In this document: piece by piece, positions 24,801-33,771 of the stretch
Numbering within the stretch: position 1 is the stretch's first letter
How the letters are laid out: the number at the start of each line of letters is the position of its first letter
Assembly (NCBI GenBank): GCA_965219515.1
Contig: OZ244776.1
Coordinates: 1,922,001 to 1,986,000, forward strand
From: Ilyomonas sp965219515
Lineage (GTDB): Bacteria > Bacteroidota > Bacteroidia > Chitinophagales > Chitinophagaceae
Direction: 5' to 3'
DNA length: 64,000 bases
Position numbers and translations under genes: made by a program
Notes under the pieces: model-generated
Database searches by the model: none
What the model was told of the DNA's origin: nothing
The model's input: the letters and a program-made list of their open reading frames with translations, nothing else

Positions 24801-25865
24801 GAATTTGGAATGCGCTTTTTGCAATGCCGGCGGCGTTGGTCCCAAATGCGTATCTGCAAAACTTCTGCTTAACCACGTTAATATTTGTTCATCATCCCAA
24901 CCTAATCTGATACCAGTGTCCATCAGCGGCGATGGTCCTTCTCTTGTTTCAAGAATCGGATTGGTATTAACGGCCTGGCTGCAATGCACAATTTTAGCAA
25001 AGCCATCATCGTATAAAATCACATCTTTAAACACATCATCAAAAGGCACGGTGGCTTCCTCATTTCCAACATCATCTATGTGCAATACAGGAAAAAGCAC
25101 CGGCGCAAAAACCTGTCTTGATTCGGTTGTTGCAGGTATTCTTGCCGCATAGTATTGCACCAAGGTATCATTGCCCGTTACATGAAGCGTTGTACTGGCT
25201 TCGTCAGTTTCATCAAAATCGAAATAAATCCAGCCGCCTTGTTTAAAAAAATCTGCATTATCCAGCGGTATTTCTATATCGGTATATAAAATGCCTAACG
25301 CGGTTGCCAGCAGTGGCTGAGAAAGCGCAAAGGCAAGTATCTGCGCCCAGTTTACTTTATCATCTTTTGTATATGGATTTGCGAAGCTGTTGGTTTTTAA
25401 CGAACAGAAATAACTATCGTCTGTAACCGCATTATCGTTGCGGGGTTTGCTGAATGCAAACGCATTGCGGTATGCTTCGGGTAAATATTTTTTTAAAATA
25501 ACGGGCTGTTTGCCTGAAAGAGGTACAGGGTTCGGATCAATTTCAAATGCATGTGCTATGGCATTAAAAACATCTTCCCGGTTGGTATTTTGAAAAATGA
25601 GATTATTCTTTTGCTGATAATTTGCATCAGCAGCATGATCGCCTGATGTGGGCAGCTTATCACTTTCTCCTTTAACCAGCCATGCTTTTAATTTGAAAGA
25701 AGCACTTACAAAGGCAGTAAGATCATCGCCCGCAACAACATCAGCAAACGGATTGTTTCGTGGCAGCACAACTATATTGCAAACAAGTTTATTATCTCCT
25801 GCCGCATTTAAATAAACGTGTTGCGGGAAAGGAAGAATAAATAATTTTTTGTCTTCGATAGCCAT
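21897..25865 (-). CDS. Giant protein A, unrecognised family
   Basis: A 1322-residue protein that I cannot place. It begins MAIEDKKLFILPFPQHVYLN with no signal peptide and no evident membrane segment, so it is cytoplasmic or leaves by a non-Sec route. It is acidic, with many Asp/Asn and short strands, as in stacked beta domains. A central segment (TYGTHYAFRVRLSDISGGG, about residue 495) looks like a fibronectin-type strand pair, followed by RPRLGYPAILF. There are few Cys and no nuclease, kinase or peptidase motif that I can see. It starts 11 bases after the stop of the second giant gene, so the pair is almost surely one operon and probably one complex. Confidence 0.88.
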   Translation of the reverse strand: MAIEDKKLFILPFPQHVYLNAAGDNKLVCNIVVLPRNNPFADVVAGDDLTAFVSASFKLKAWLVKGESDKLPTSGDHAADANYQQKNNLIFQNTNREDVFNAIAHAFEIDPNPVPLSGKQPVILKKYLPEAYRNAFAFSKPRNDNAVTDDSYFCSLKTNSFANPYTKDDKVNWAQILAFALSQPLLATALGILYTDIEIPLDNADFFKQGGWIYFDFDETDEASTTLHVTGNDTLVQYYAARIPATTESRQVFAPVLFPVLHIDDVGNEEATVPFDDVFKDVILYDDGFAKIVHCSQAVNTNPILETREGPSPLMDTGIRLGWDDEQILTWLSRSFADTHLGPTPPALQKAHSKFAVSRYRVDVAEISKQAFDSNDSSLTENETKGNWKSQVAITSKDTLQLSPEIILGDYKGESGVQVSPVRNNDRENRLWLPAFFAFWNGASLAVPDPIPEEINNLAAYKTDQAEKNPDKNAPVLYQQPADTKVDLTYGTHYAFRVRLSDISGGGPNVNDNALIAGENGIGKHKFTRNVAPSPPAITNENGGLKIIRPRLGYPAILFAADDTEKAIDLLKEDRKALDAASAQLASIVVDEDGNNQYVINDPDNFNLFQQASREVSIADPDADKIHIVVEVATLDMDREASYNTLRAVTPKEPYVLLYETFRSFTDYTLSLNEADHILHLQYEFRDVPVIFFNEENKPDELGLGDDVSNESGPLILPTARKIRITIRSFCSTDKTDYFGHEEFRFSTPVKREITQTIESLEAAPLLEKTEDSLLSIFFRPEVSKTPQERRATAARGEQNQADVSIIERLASVSGFNKNGLSVMGRENQRIQFGCSNLIGHTLSPDHSSITFATTDDLSGKWISVIQLDLKRDWCWDMLAADSFEVFRQWKYKRDDGINFEEGNEEKIGVIGLTKGLNWQNMPEPDRLKTRLVFIDALITKPGTVPKGALQEPAKFPELIDVRYRVVPRFNAAINFDASAYDYTTQPYNLTNTLPITDPPAQVPEIVSVGLALSAPDDEATLFSNQYSATSEQIKYLWVELAEPVENADDAYFVRLLAYAPDPAIADYQVDVQNEMDEPAINLDPEIIRIIRPNQVQDNAGHNSMQALVGATADVNPEGKGIRHFLLPLPQGLTADSPELFGFFTYEFRVGHTKWSLEQAFPGRPLRITGVQHPAPRLRLSTLRNSDTIDVSAVFAESFFNGNNCTPVFPRTNIYALLYAQVLQADGKQYRNVLIDQVSLQKPQRNNNIDKPIGLTSWALKDIRTKLLRKGMDINAPLSVLAIEIMPDSNRGDISINNFIDLENTRILRTSRLYKIADSCPV

Positions 25866-25876
25866 ATTTATAAAAT

Positions 25877-28800
25877 TTAAAATGGATTTGGTAAATCAAT
25901 TTCGTGTTCAAAATCTTTTGAAAAATCCCAGCTAAACACAAAGGCTACGGTAACGTCAAGTGTAAAAACACCACGCACGGTAGCCGTCCATTTGGTACGC
26001 TCAGGATCGTCACTTTTATCAGAAACAGTACCCGAAGCTTCTACCTGCACACTAACGGAAGCAAGACCGCCGCCAAGCGTTAAAACACCTCTCAGCATTT
26101 GCCCCACGGTCATGGTTGTGCCATTATCAATAGAAGCACCCAGACTGATAACGCGGGTAAGCGATACATAACCAACCATAGGCAATTGCACCGCTACGGT
26201 TGCGCCAAAACCCATTGTGAATTTGAAGGTGGGCTTAGCTTCAGGCAGCTCTATAAATACTTCCACTTTAGCAGTGCCAACGCCATACGCGGTAATTGCC
26301 TCAAGCGTTATTAAAAGAACCTGAATGGTGGCTTCAAAACCAAGTACAATACCGGCACCTGCTTTTATAAGATTGCCAGGTTCCGTTGACAGAGATAAAT
26401 TGAAGAAAACGCCAAGATCAAGACCGGCTTCAACAATGAGCGGAGCAGGTGCAGGCAGTTGCGCTAACTGAGCTGAATTTGGAAATTGAATTACCGGAAT
26501 TTTTTCTTCGATGGTGCATTTATAGCTCCAGCTATCCGGCGAATTTCCCATTACAAAACTAAATCCATCGGCAATGATGTCTTTGGTTCCGTTTTCACTT
26601 GAGAGCATAGATAAAATGGAGAGCACCTGAATTATTTTCTGCAGATTCTCATCAGGCCCCCATTCTATTTTTGCGTTATCAAATTTAGGTTTTGCGCCGG
26701 GCTTGGCAGTAAAATCGCCTCTTACAGTAAGCAATGGTTTAAAATCTCCTAATTCTACTACAATGGCAACATTTGTATTACCCATTTGCCATCTGTTGGC
26801 ATCATTATCTCCATCGAGTGCTACATTGAATGTTTGTCTTGGATTTATATTACTTCCTATCCCATAATCTATATATATTTTAAAGTTTTCTTCCTGTACG
26901 AGAAATAGTTTCCTGCTGCCTGCAATATCTATTTCAGCCGGTATAAAATTTTTCAAAAGACCAGCTACATCAACAGGGAATGATGGGAAAGATATACCGG
27001 CATTTTCTTTAATAATATCAAGGCTGTCCACTTTTAAACTTTTATTTCCCAGTGTAAGTGCATCGCTGCTGTCAGGAAAAATCGTATTGCTTTTAAGAAG
27101 GCTGTACGGATCTGCTACTAAAGGATTGGTAGTAAAAACCTTTTTTACACCTTCTGTAATTCCATTATTAATAACTGAATTATTTTTTGAATTGAAAGAA
27201 GGACGCGGAAATAATAATTTTTGCGTATCGGTACTTTGAAGCAAAGCATATTCTGTGTCTGCTGATACTGATGAACCGGCAACATATTTATCAATATTAA
27301 GCGGATTGCCAAGTACGTGTAAAGAGCCATTAAAATTTATGTCAGTTGGGTTTCCTGCTACATCAAAATTTAATTTACCGTTGCGGATGAGCGGCACGGT
27401 TTCATCACCCGTTAATGGTTGTGTTGCGCCATTAGTTATTTTTTTAACAACCGACCAGCTTCCACCTTTTGGCAATTGTAATGTGCCGCGTGCCGCGGCT
27501 ACAAAAGCCGGGTTTACATCATCAGCAACAGCATTTACATCAACCCTGGTAACGTGCATCATCTGGTCAGAACCTGCAATGTTTACAATGCAATCAACAG
27601 GTCCGCCTAACGGCCCTACATCAGATCGTGCAATAAAATTCTGAAGGTCTTTTTTAGTGAAGTAATTTTCCAGTGGCATGTTTCCCGGCGGATTGCCCAG
27701 AATAATATATCCGAATTGTTTTTTAGAGGGAACGAGTTTGTAGTTTAACGGTGTTTCCAGTGTATTTTTAAATCCGCTTACTACATTTTCGACCATTATA
27801 TCTGCATCAAAATAAACGCCTGCCATATCTACATTTGGAAAAACACCCTCTAATTTCTGAGACAGAGATATTGCAGTATCTTTTATAGATGTTACGTTGT
27901 ATGCGCCTTTTAAAACCCCGGGATGACAATCATAGCCCTGATGAAATTCACCGGGTCCTGTAGCCACCCAACCGGTATCCGTACGTGTGATATTACCGTG
28001 GTTTTTTCTTTCAATTATAATTGTTCTTACAACAGGAATAAACCATGGAACAATAACGCTTTTTATTTGTATTACTTCATGTGCAACCCTGCCGATAAAA
28101 ATATTAAATTTTACCTGGCTTATGTCTCCGCCATTGGCGTGTTTATTTAACCAGTTGCTAAATACGCTTGCACCAAAACCGCAGAAGTCTATTCTTCTGA
28201 GCGGAACTTTTGCATCAGCAGAACGATTAAATGTAAGTGCGCCCGGAGCCAATAAATATTCGCCCCACATTACCCTGTTAAATTGTTTGGTTATGGGAAT
28301 ACCTAATATAGAATCGTCTTCATACCGCAATGGTGCATTTTCTATTTCAAACCGATTTGGCATTTGTAAAACAGCGCCATGAAAAGAAGGATCGGGAAAG
28401 TTATCACGCGGTATGTTTGGGTAGCCTTCTGATGTGGCTTTTATTTGTATCGCTCCAGATAAATTTCCTTTTTTTAAATTAAAATCAGGTTGATTAAAAT
28501 TCAATGTGCTGTATGAGTACGGATCTGGTTTTGGGCGAATAAATGCAACTCCAAAAAAGTTTTCTTCCTGCAATTTTACACCTTCCACAAAAGGATGAAA
28601 TAAGGCAACCGCATTCATGCCAAACGGCAATGCGAAATGTGCTGCTGCGGCATATTTGTTCTCTTCATCCTGAAAGCCTTCTACAATATATTTTGTTACA
28701 GGTATGGGCGCTAATGTTACATCAGTTTTATTTGCGCTGGCAATACGCGTTGGCACGCCGTGCGTTGGAAACGGACTTTTTTCAAATAAAAAATTGCCTT

Positions 28801-31105
28801 TGTCATTTTTTTGTTCAAAATACACAGGTTCCCATTGCACATGTGGTAATGTAAAAGCTCTTACAAATCTGCCCGAACTAACGACCTCATTATTTTCAAT
28901 GCGATAAGTTTGATTGAATCCGTAACCTGTATTTTCAAGAACCGCATCAATACCATTTTCAGAGCTGCGCAGGTTTCTTGTAAAGGCAACACCCATTTGA
29001 GAGGCTCTGCCCGAAACATCTACCAGCGAAATGTTGCCCGGCAAAATATGAAGGGTTGAGAACGCGCCGGTTGCATTTGTTTTTGAATGATAAGAAGACT
29101 GATAATTACCATAAGGCAATGTATCAGCCGCTATATTTGTTGCACCATTGCCCGATGCCGCCAAAGCATTTTTTAAGATATTATCATATTGTTCTTCGCC
29201 GGGATGCGGTAGCGGAAATCTCAATAAAATATCTGCTAACTTTTCGTCCGTTATTGTGCTTTTTGGTACGAATGCGTTGCCATTCTCATCTGCAAGCTGC
29301 ATAATTAATTCAGCACCATTTTCTTCGTTCCAGCGAATAGTTGACAGCAGGCTGCGTGTTGGCTGAATATTCCCATTGTTATCAGGCTGTTCATTAAACA
29401 GGCTGGTAATATATGGGTCGGGAAGTGTGTGTTCAACAGAAGACACGGGAAAACGAATAATACATTGCCCTTCAACTGCAACACCTTTAGCGTCTACCTT
29501 TCCGGCAAGGAAAAATAATTCAACCGGGTTTACAAGAATCAGCGCATTGGAAAGTGCGAAGCTGCTAAGCTGTTTAAACGAACTATTTTCAAAAGCTATA
29601 GACGAATCATCCATCTTCCTTCCCAGCACAACTGCAGTTATGTTGTTTTCATCTCGGATGAAAATTAATTCACCCGATGTTTTTGAAAATATTCTGTCTC
29701 CGTTAGAAAGCAAGGGACGGTCAATATTTACATTGATACCGGTGTTAAACGCATTTTGTTCACTTGTATCATAGGAAATAAAATTGCCTTTGCCTTCTGC
29801 GTTGTAACTTATATCAATTACAGAACTGCTTTTTTGATTGTTGTTTGCTTTCCATAATTGTAATTTCTGTTTGGCGGGTAAACTTGCATTGAACGTATAA
29901 CTGAAAAAGAGTGCCCGGTTAGATGCGCGGAGAAAAAAGTCTTTTACTATAAGCGGTCCGTTTTCCAAACCGCTCCAGGCCAGCGTAAATTGATCTTTAT
30001 TGTCAAAACCGATACATCCGGAATCTGCAGCCATTCCTAATCTTGAAAAAACAAGCGGATGACTGGTGCTTACCGGTTGCAAATACCAGCGAAGATTATT
30101 TATCTTACCGTTTCCTTTAAAATCAAAAACGGGCGAGGAGTTTTCGGTTGCAGAAAAAGAATCATCCTGCATCAATAATGGAAATGATAATAAATTTTTT
30201 TCAGTCACCCAACCGGCAATAATATCGTCAGCAGCATTGGTTATTAATGCACTTCCAAAAAGCGTTGCAGCAAATGATTCAGTGTGCGTTAGTAAAATTT
30301 TTGGCGGCTGTGGCAAACCGGGGCGGTGTTTGAAACTGAACACCAATTTATTAGGATAAATAACTGTATTGCGTGCCGCAACTGTAATGGGTAATATGGC
30401 AGCAGTTTCATTTTCAGGAATACAGGTAATAATAAATCCTGCAAAAAAATCAATTAATCCTGTCGCTACTTTATTGCCCGATTTGGTATAACCGCCATCA
30501 AAGGAAATGTTGCATTGCTGTAACCTCATGCCGGTATAAAATGATGCATTACCGGCTTCTGCATCTAAATGAATGGCTGACAACCACAACGCACAATCAT
30601 CTATTTCTATGTTTGTAACATCGCCATCTGGTATAACAAAAGGCTTTTTTGATGATATGATTGCCGATATTTCAGCGGTAGTTGGTAACTGAATTTGTAT
30701 CTGATATGGCAAATAATAAAAATCAAAGCCGATAAACTTAGTTTCTTCTGTTTTATAAGATCCGAACGAAAACTCCGGTTCAAGCTGAGTTTCTGCAACC
30801 GATGCTGTGAAAAAATAAAACTGTGTTGTAATCTTCAGCCAGTAAGAATCATCGGTTGTTCTGCCAGCCATATTTGCAACTATTTTATCAGACAACGCAT
30901 TTATTTCATTAACGATATTGTCCGCATAATCGCGGCTGCTTGTGCCGGCTGTGTAGTTTGGCGCCTCAATATATACAGATGCCTGGCTCAGTGTAAGAAT
31001 TATCTTTTGCTGAAAGCTATCCATATCAGCATCAGCTACTGCATTTGCTTTTAGTAATGGTGCCCAAAAAAAATACAGGTAATCTTCAATTTGGTCTTTG
31101 GTCAT
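25877..31105 (-). CDS. Giant protein B, unrecognised family
   Basis: A 1742-residue protein, the first gene of the pair. The N-terminal 100 residues are helical (MTKDQIEDYLYFFWAPLLKA) and lack a signal peptide. Most of the rest reads as beta-rich, Asn/Gly/Ser-rich sequence with no known motif. The last 170 residues change character: they are Gly/Val/Ala-rich with alternating hydrophobic strands (GIVLGFEATIQVLLITLEAI, then TMGFGATVAVQLPMVGYVSL), which could form a membrane-facing or barrel-like element, and end in DFEHEIDLPNPF. The frame is intact over 5.2 kb. Function unknown; a surface, storage-shell or injection-type particle is possible, but nothing in the sequence proves it. Confidence 0.88.
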   Translation of the reverse strand: MTKDQIEDYLYFFWAPLLKANAVADADMDSFQQKIILTLSQASVYIEAPNYTAGTSSRDYADNIVNEINALSDKIVANMAGRTTDDSYWLKITTQFYFFTASVAETQLEPEFSFGSYKTEETKFIGFDFYYLPYQIQIQLPTTAEISAIISSKKPFVIPDGDVTNIEIDDCALWLSAIHLDAEAGNASFYTGMRLQQCNISFDGGYTKSGNKVATGLIDFFAGFIITCIPENETAAILPITVAARNTVIYPNKLVFSFKHRPGLPQPPKILLTHTESFAATLFGSALITNAADDIIAGWVTEKNLLSFPLLMQDDSFSATENSSPVFDFKGNGKINNLRWYLQPVSTSHPLVFSRLGMAADSGCIGFDNKDQFTLAWSGLENGPLIVKDFFLRASNRALFFSYTFNASLPAKQKLQLWKANNNQKSSSVIDISYNAEGKGNFISYDTSEQNAFNTGINVNIDRPLLSNGDRIFSKTSGELIFIRDENNITAVVLGRKMDDSSIAFENSSFKQLSSFALSNALILVNPVELFFLAGKVDAKGVAVEGQCIIRFPVSSVEHTLPDPYITSLFNEQPDNNGNIQPTRSLLSTIRWNEENGAELIMQLADENGNAFVPKSTITDEKLADILLRFPLPHPGEEQYDNILKNALAASGNGATNIAADTLPYGNYQSSYHSKTNATGAFSTLHILPGNISLVDVSGRASQMGVAFTRNLRSSENGIDAVLENTGYGFNQTYRIENNEVVSSGRFVRAFTLPHVQWEPVYFEQKNDKGNFLFEKSPFPTHGVPTRIASANKTDVTLAPIPVTKYIVEGFQDEENKYAAAAHFALPFGMNAVALFHPFVEGVKLQEENFFGVAFIRPKPDPYSYSTLNFNQPDFNLKKGNLSGAIQIKATSEGYPNIPRDNFPDPSFHGAVLQMPNRFEIENAPLRYEDDSILGIPITKQFNRVMWGEYLLAPGALTFNRSADAKVPLRRIDFCGFGASVFSNWLNKHANGGDISQVKFNIFIGRVAHEVIQIKSVIVPWFIPVVRTIIIERKNHGNITRTDTGWVATGPGEFHQGYDCHPGVLKGAYNVTSIKDTAISLSQKLEGVFPNVDMAGVYFDADIMVENVVSGFKNTLETPLNYKLVPSKKQFGYIILGNPPGNMPLENYFTKKDLQNFIARSDVGPLGGPVDCIVNIAGSDQMMHVTRVDVNAVADDVNPAFVAAARGTLQLPKGGSWSVVKKITNGATQPLTGDETVPLIRNGKLNFDVAGNPTDINFNGSLHVLGNPLNIDKYVAGSSVSADTEYALLQSTDTQKLLFPRPSFNSKNNSVINNGITEGVKKVFTTNPLVADPYSLLKSNTIFPDSSDALTLGNKSLKVDSLDIIKENAGISFPSFPVDVAGLLKNFIPAEIDIAGSRKLFLVQEENFKIYIDYGIGSNINPRQTFNVALDGDNDANRWQMGNTNVAIVVELGDFKPLLTVRGDFTAKPGAKPKFDNAKIEWGPDENLQKIIQVLSILSMLSSENGTKDIIADGFSFVMGNSPDSWSYKCTIEEKIPVIQFPNSAQLAQLPAPAPLIVEAGLDLGVFFNLSLSTEPGNLIKAGAGIVLGFEATIQVLLITLEAITAYGVGTAKVEVFIELPEAKPTFKFTMGFGATVAVQLPMVGYVSLTRVISLGASIDNGTTMTVGQMLRGVLTLGGGLASVSVQVEASGTVSDKSDDPERTKWTATVRGVFTLDVTVAFVFSWDFSKDFEHEIDLPNPF

Positions 31106-31210
31106 TTTGGATGTTTTTCAAATGAAGTAATTATTGCTGCACGACCGGGTGTTCAACATATTCAAAAATGTTCCGGAACTGAAACCGTTTTGACAATTTT
31201 CAAATACCAC

Positions 31211-31225
31211 CAATGATTATCATTG
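31211..31225. promoter_or_regulatory. Fur-like palindrome upstream of the giant genes
   Basis: A perfect 7-1-7 palindrome, CAATGATTATCATTG. Its inner 13 bases equal the core of the classical Fur box (AATGATWATCATT). It is centred about 113 bases before the start of giant gene B. Binding by an iron-type regulator is inferred from the match alone. Confidence 0.5.
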
Positions 31226-31675
31226 CCAACCTTTTTTTCAGAACAAAGCCATAGCTGTCATGTATATTAATCGTAACTACATACGTCAGGCGAACATGTA
31301 TGTTAAGCGGGGTATAGTTTAATGAGTAAAAAAACAAACAATCGTAACCGTTACATCCTGTTTACCACTTTATAATCAAAATATTTCAGTAATTAAAAGT
31401 AAGTACACTAAGAAAATAGAAATAGTAAAAATCTGCCGGACTTTATTTCAATAAGTAGTCAGCAAAAAATAAACTATCTCGTCAGCTTGCTGCAAGGTAG
31501 GTTATTTGATCAAAGCCTGATTAACCGGAAGGTGAAATTGCCCGGCACCGCACATTATCCCGGTTTAGAATCATCTATCATAAAAGCTATCTTCCGTTTC
31601 AACTTTGCACCGGATAAAATTTCTTTCTTAACACCTGATCAACACATACAAATTCATAATCGTTTTATCAACAAG

Positions 31676-31683
31676 TATCTTTG
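31676..31683 (+). promoter_or_regulatory. Promoter -7 element TATCTTTG of mnmA
   Basis: An exact TAnnTTTG match, 15 bases before the ATG at 31699. It overlaps the alternative TTG start at 31681, which argues against that start. No clear -33 TTG is seen. Confidence 0.6.
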
Positions 31684-31698
31684 CAAAAAAAGCAACGG

Positions 31699-32793
31699 AT
31701 GAGCAATAAAGGAAAAGTGCTGGTAGCTATGAGCGGCGGTATAGATAGTACCGTTGCCGCATTGATGTTGCACAATGAAGGTTACGAAGTAGTTGGCATT
31801 ACCATGAAAACGTGGGATTATGCCACCAGCGGCGGCGGGCATAAAGAAACCGGCTGCTGCAATATAGACAGCTTTAACGATGCGCGACAGGCGGCTGTGC
31901 AAAATGGCTTCCCGCATTTTATTTTAGATATTCGCGAAGAGTTTGGTGGCTTTGTGGTGGAAAATTTTATTGAAGAATATCTTGCCGGTAAAACGCCGAA
32001 TCCGTGCGTGATGTGCAATACGCATATCAAATGGCGCGCTTTGCTAAAACGTGCCGATGCGCTGGGTTGCGATTTTATTGCCACCGGGCATTATGCCAAT
32101 GTGTACCAAAGCGATAACAACAGATTTGTAATCAGCAAAGGGCTCGACGAAACAAAAGACCAGAGTTATGTTTTATGGGGATTGGATCAGGCTTTGTTAA
32201 GCCGAACCATTTTGCCGTTGGGGAAATTCAAAAAAACAGAAATCAGACAAATGGCTCTTGATTTTGGTTATCCTGAACTGGCAAAAAAAAGCGAGAGTTA
32301 CGAAATTTGTTTTGTTCCCGACAACGATTATCGCGGTTTTTTGAAGCGTAATGTTCAGGGTTTGGAACAACAGGTAAACGGCGGCTGGTTTATTGATAAG
32401 GAAGGAAAAAAACTGGGTCAGCATAAAGGTTATCCGTTTTACACGGTTGGCCAACGCAAAGGTCTCGACATTGCTTTGGGAAAACCGGCTTATGTAACCA
32501 GCATCAATCCGGAAAACAATACGGTTGTTTTGGGTGATGAAGAAGATTTGTCTGAACAAACGATGACGGTAAGTAAATTGAACTGGATAAAATATAACGG
32601 CATCGAAAACGGAGTGCAGGTGCACACAAAAATCAGGTATAAAGACAAAGGTGAAGACAGCATTTTGATGAACGATGGCAATAAAATTCAGGTTCGTTTC
32701 AGCAAGCCGGTAAAAAGCATCGCGCCGGGGCAAAGTGCCGTTTTTTATGAAGGCGATGAAGTAATCGGCGGCGGCATTATTGAAAGGGGATAA
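31699..32793 (+). CDS. mnmA: tRNA-specific 2-thiouridylase MnmA
   Basis: A 364-residue MnmA, which adds sulfur to U34 of tRNAs for Lys, Glu and Gln. The ATP pyrophosphatase P-loop is VAMSGGIDSTVAAL near residue 9. The catalytic Cys pair is in PNPCVMCNTHIK (near 101-110) and YEICFVPDNDYRGF (near 205). GHYANV and FYTVGQRKGL are also family segments. The start at MSNKGK follows a promoter element by 15 bases; an upstream TTG is rejected. A tRNA-Lys(TTT) gene, one of its substrates, is in this same window but not linked. Confidence 0.97.
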   Translation: MSNKGKVLVAMSGGIDSTVAALMLHNEGYEVVGITMKTWDYATSGGGHKETGCCNIDSFNDARQAAVQNGFPHFILDIREEFGGFVVENFIEEYLAGKTPNPCVMCNTHIKWRALLKRADALGCDFIATGHYANVYQSDNNRFVISKGLDETKDQSYVLWGLDQALLSRTILPLGKFKKTEIRQMALDFGYPELAKKSESYEICFVPDNDYRGFLKRNVQGLEQQVNGGWFIDKEGKKLGQHKGYPFYTVGQRKGLDIALGKPAYVTSINPENNTVVLGDEEDLSEQTMTVSKLNWIKYNGIENGVQVHTKIRYKDKGEDSILMNDGNKIQVRFSKPVKSIAPGQSAVFYEGDEVIGGGIIERG

Positions 32794-32941
32794 CATACCA
32801 AAATAAGCAGGATAATCAGGAGTTTTACTATTGCTATTGATCCTTTTTTTATTCAATGATAAAAGAAAAACATTAAATTTTTATTCTTTTCACACCCTCA
32901 TTTTGTATTTATCTTGCAAAATATATAGCTAACCAAATTTT

Positions 32942-33715
32942 ATGTATTCAACATTGCTTACCTCATTGGATGAAGGCGTTTTTATCATCACCATCAATCG
33001 CCCTGAAAAATTGAATGCTTTAAATACGCTTGTGCTTCACGAGCTTGACAAAGCGATAGATGAAGTGTATGATAATCCGGCAATCAAATCTGCCATCATT
33101 ACCGGAAGCGGAGAGAAAGCTTTTGTTGCCGGCGCCGACATTTCAGAGTTTGGAAAGATGGATGCCGGTTCCGGCGAGGCGCTGGCTAAATATGGACACG
33201 AACTGATGAATAAAATAGAAAATTGCTCAAAGCCGATTGTGGCCGCCGTGAATGGTTTTGCTTTGGGCGGCGGTTGCGAGCTGGCGCTGGCCTGTCATTT
33301 TATTTATGCATCCGATACGGCAAAATTTGGTCAGCCGGAAATTAATCTGGGCATTATTCCCGGTTACGGCGGCACACAGCGGTTAACGCAATTAGTGGGG
33401 AAAAATATAGCCAATGAACTGATGCTGACCGGCAAAATTATCAGCGCGGAAGAAGCGAAGAATTATCACATGGTAAATAAAATTTGCGCGCCAGAAGAAT
33501 TATTACCCGAAACCAAAAAAACCATGCAACTGATTGGCGAAAAAGCACCGCTGGCAGCAGCAAAAATTATCAGTTGCGTTAATCATTTTAACCATACGCT
33601 GCAGGGATATGATTATGAAATAAAACAATTCGGCGAATGCTTTTCCACCGAAGATATGATGGAAGGCACAACAGCTTTTACAGAAAAAAGAAAGCCCGTT
33701 TTCACGGGCAAATGA
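32942..33715 (+). CDS. Enoyl-CoA hydratase/isomerase (crotonase) family protein
   Basis: A 257-residue crotonase. It has the oxyanion-forming segments FVAGADISEF near residue 61 and NGFALGGGCELALACHF near 101, and the acid/base Glu in FGQPEINLGIIPGYGGTQRL near 130-150, as in true enoyl-CoA hydratases. It probably hydrates short-chain trans-2-enoyl-CoA in fatty-acid breakdown or butyrate-type metabolism. There is no partner beta-oxidation gene in the window. It is convergent with tpiA. Confidence 0.94.
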   Translation: MYSTLLTSLDEGVFIITINRPEKLNALNTLVLHELDKAIDEVYDNPAIKSAIITGSGEKAFVAGADISEFGKMDAGSGEALAKYGHELMNKIENCSKPIVAAVNGFALGGGCELALACHFIYASDTAKFGQPEINLGIIPGYGGTQRLTQLVGKNIANELMLTGKIISAEEAKNYHMVNKICAPEELLPETKKTMQLIGEKAPLAAAKIISCVNHFNHTLQGYDYEIKQFGECFSTEDMMEGTTAFTEKRKPVFTGK

Positions 33716-33771
33716 TGACTGATAAAAAATACAAAAAGTAAGCAGCTATTTCATGTACTTTCAGCAACCGA

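Larger units (their letters stand above)
31106..31698. other. Long upstream region between giant gene B and mnmA
   Basis: About 590 AT-rich bases separate two divergent genes. It contains the Fur-like palindrome at 31211-31225, a GTAACCGTTAC palindrome near 31345 and the mnmA promoter element. I find no exact TAnnTTTG element facing the giant genes. A 71-codon frame at 31487-31702 overlaps the start of mnmA and looks non-coding. This region is long for this window and is the likely control region of the giant operon. Confidence 0.6.

Noticed and set aside
29376..29774. Plus-strand frame of 132 codons inside giant gene B
   Set aside because: Antisense to an intact 1742-codon frame, with no promoter or motif. 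Other antisense frames in 22-31 kb were rejected for the same reason.
31487..31702. Possible small gene of 71 codons before mnmA
   Set aside because: It overlaps the mnmA promoter element and start, has no start signal and shows no recognisable features.
32197..32856. Long minus-strand frame of 219 codons opposite mnmA
   Set aside because: It lies fully antisense to a confident MnmA gene, has no recognisable motif and its sequence is what the complement of MnmA codons would give.
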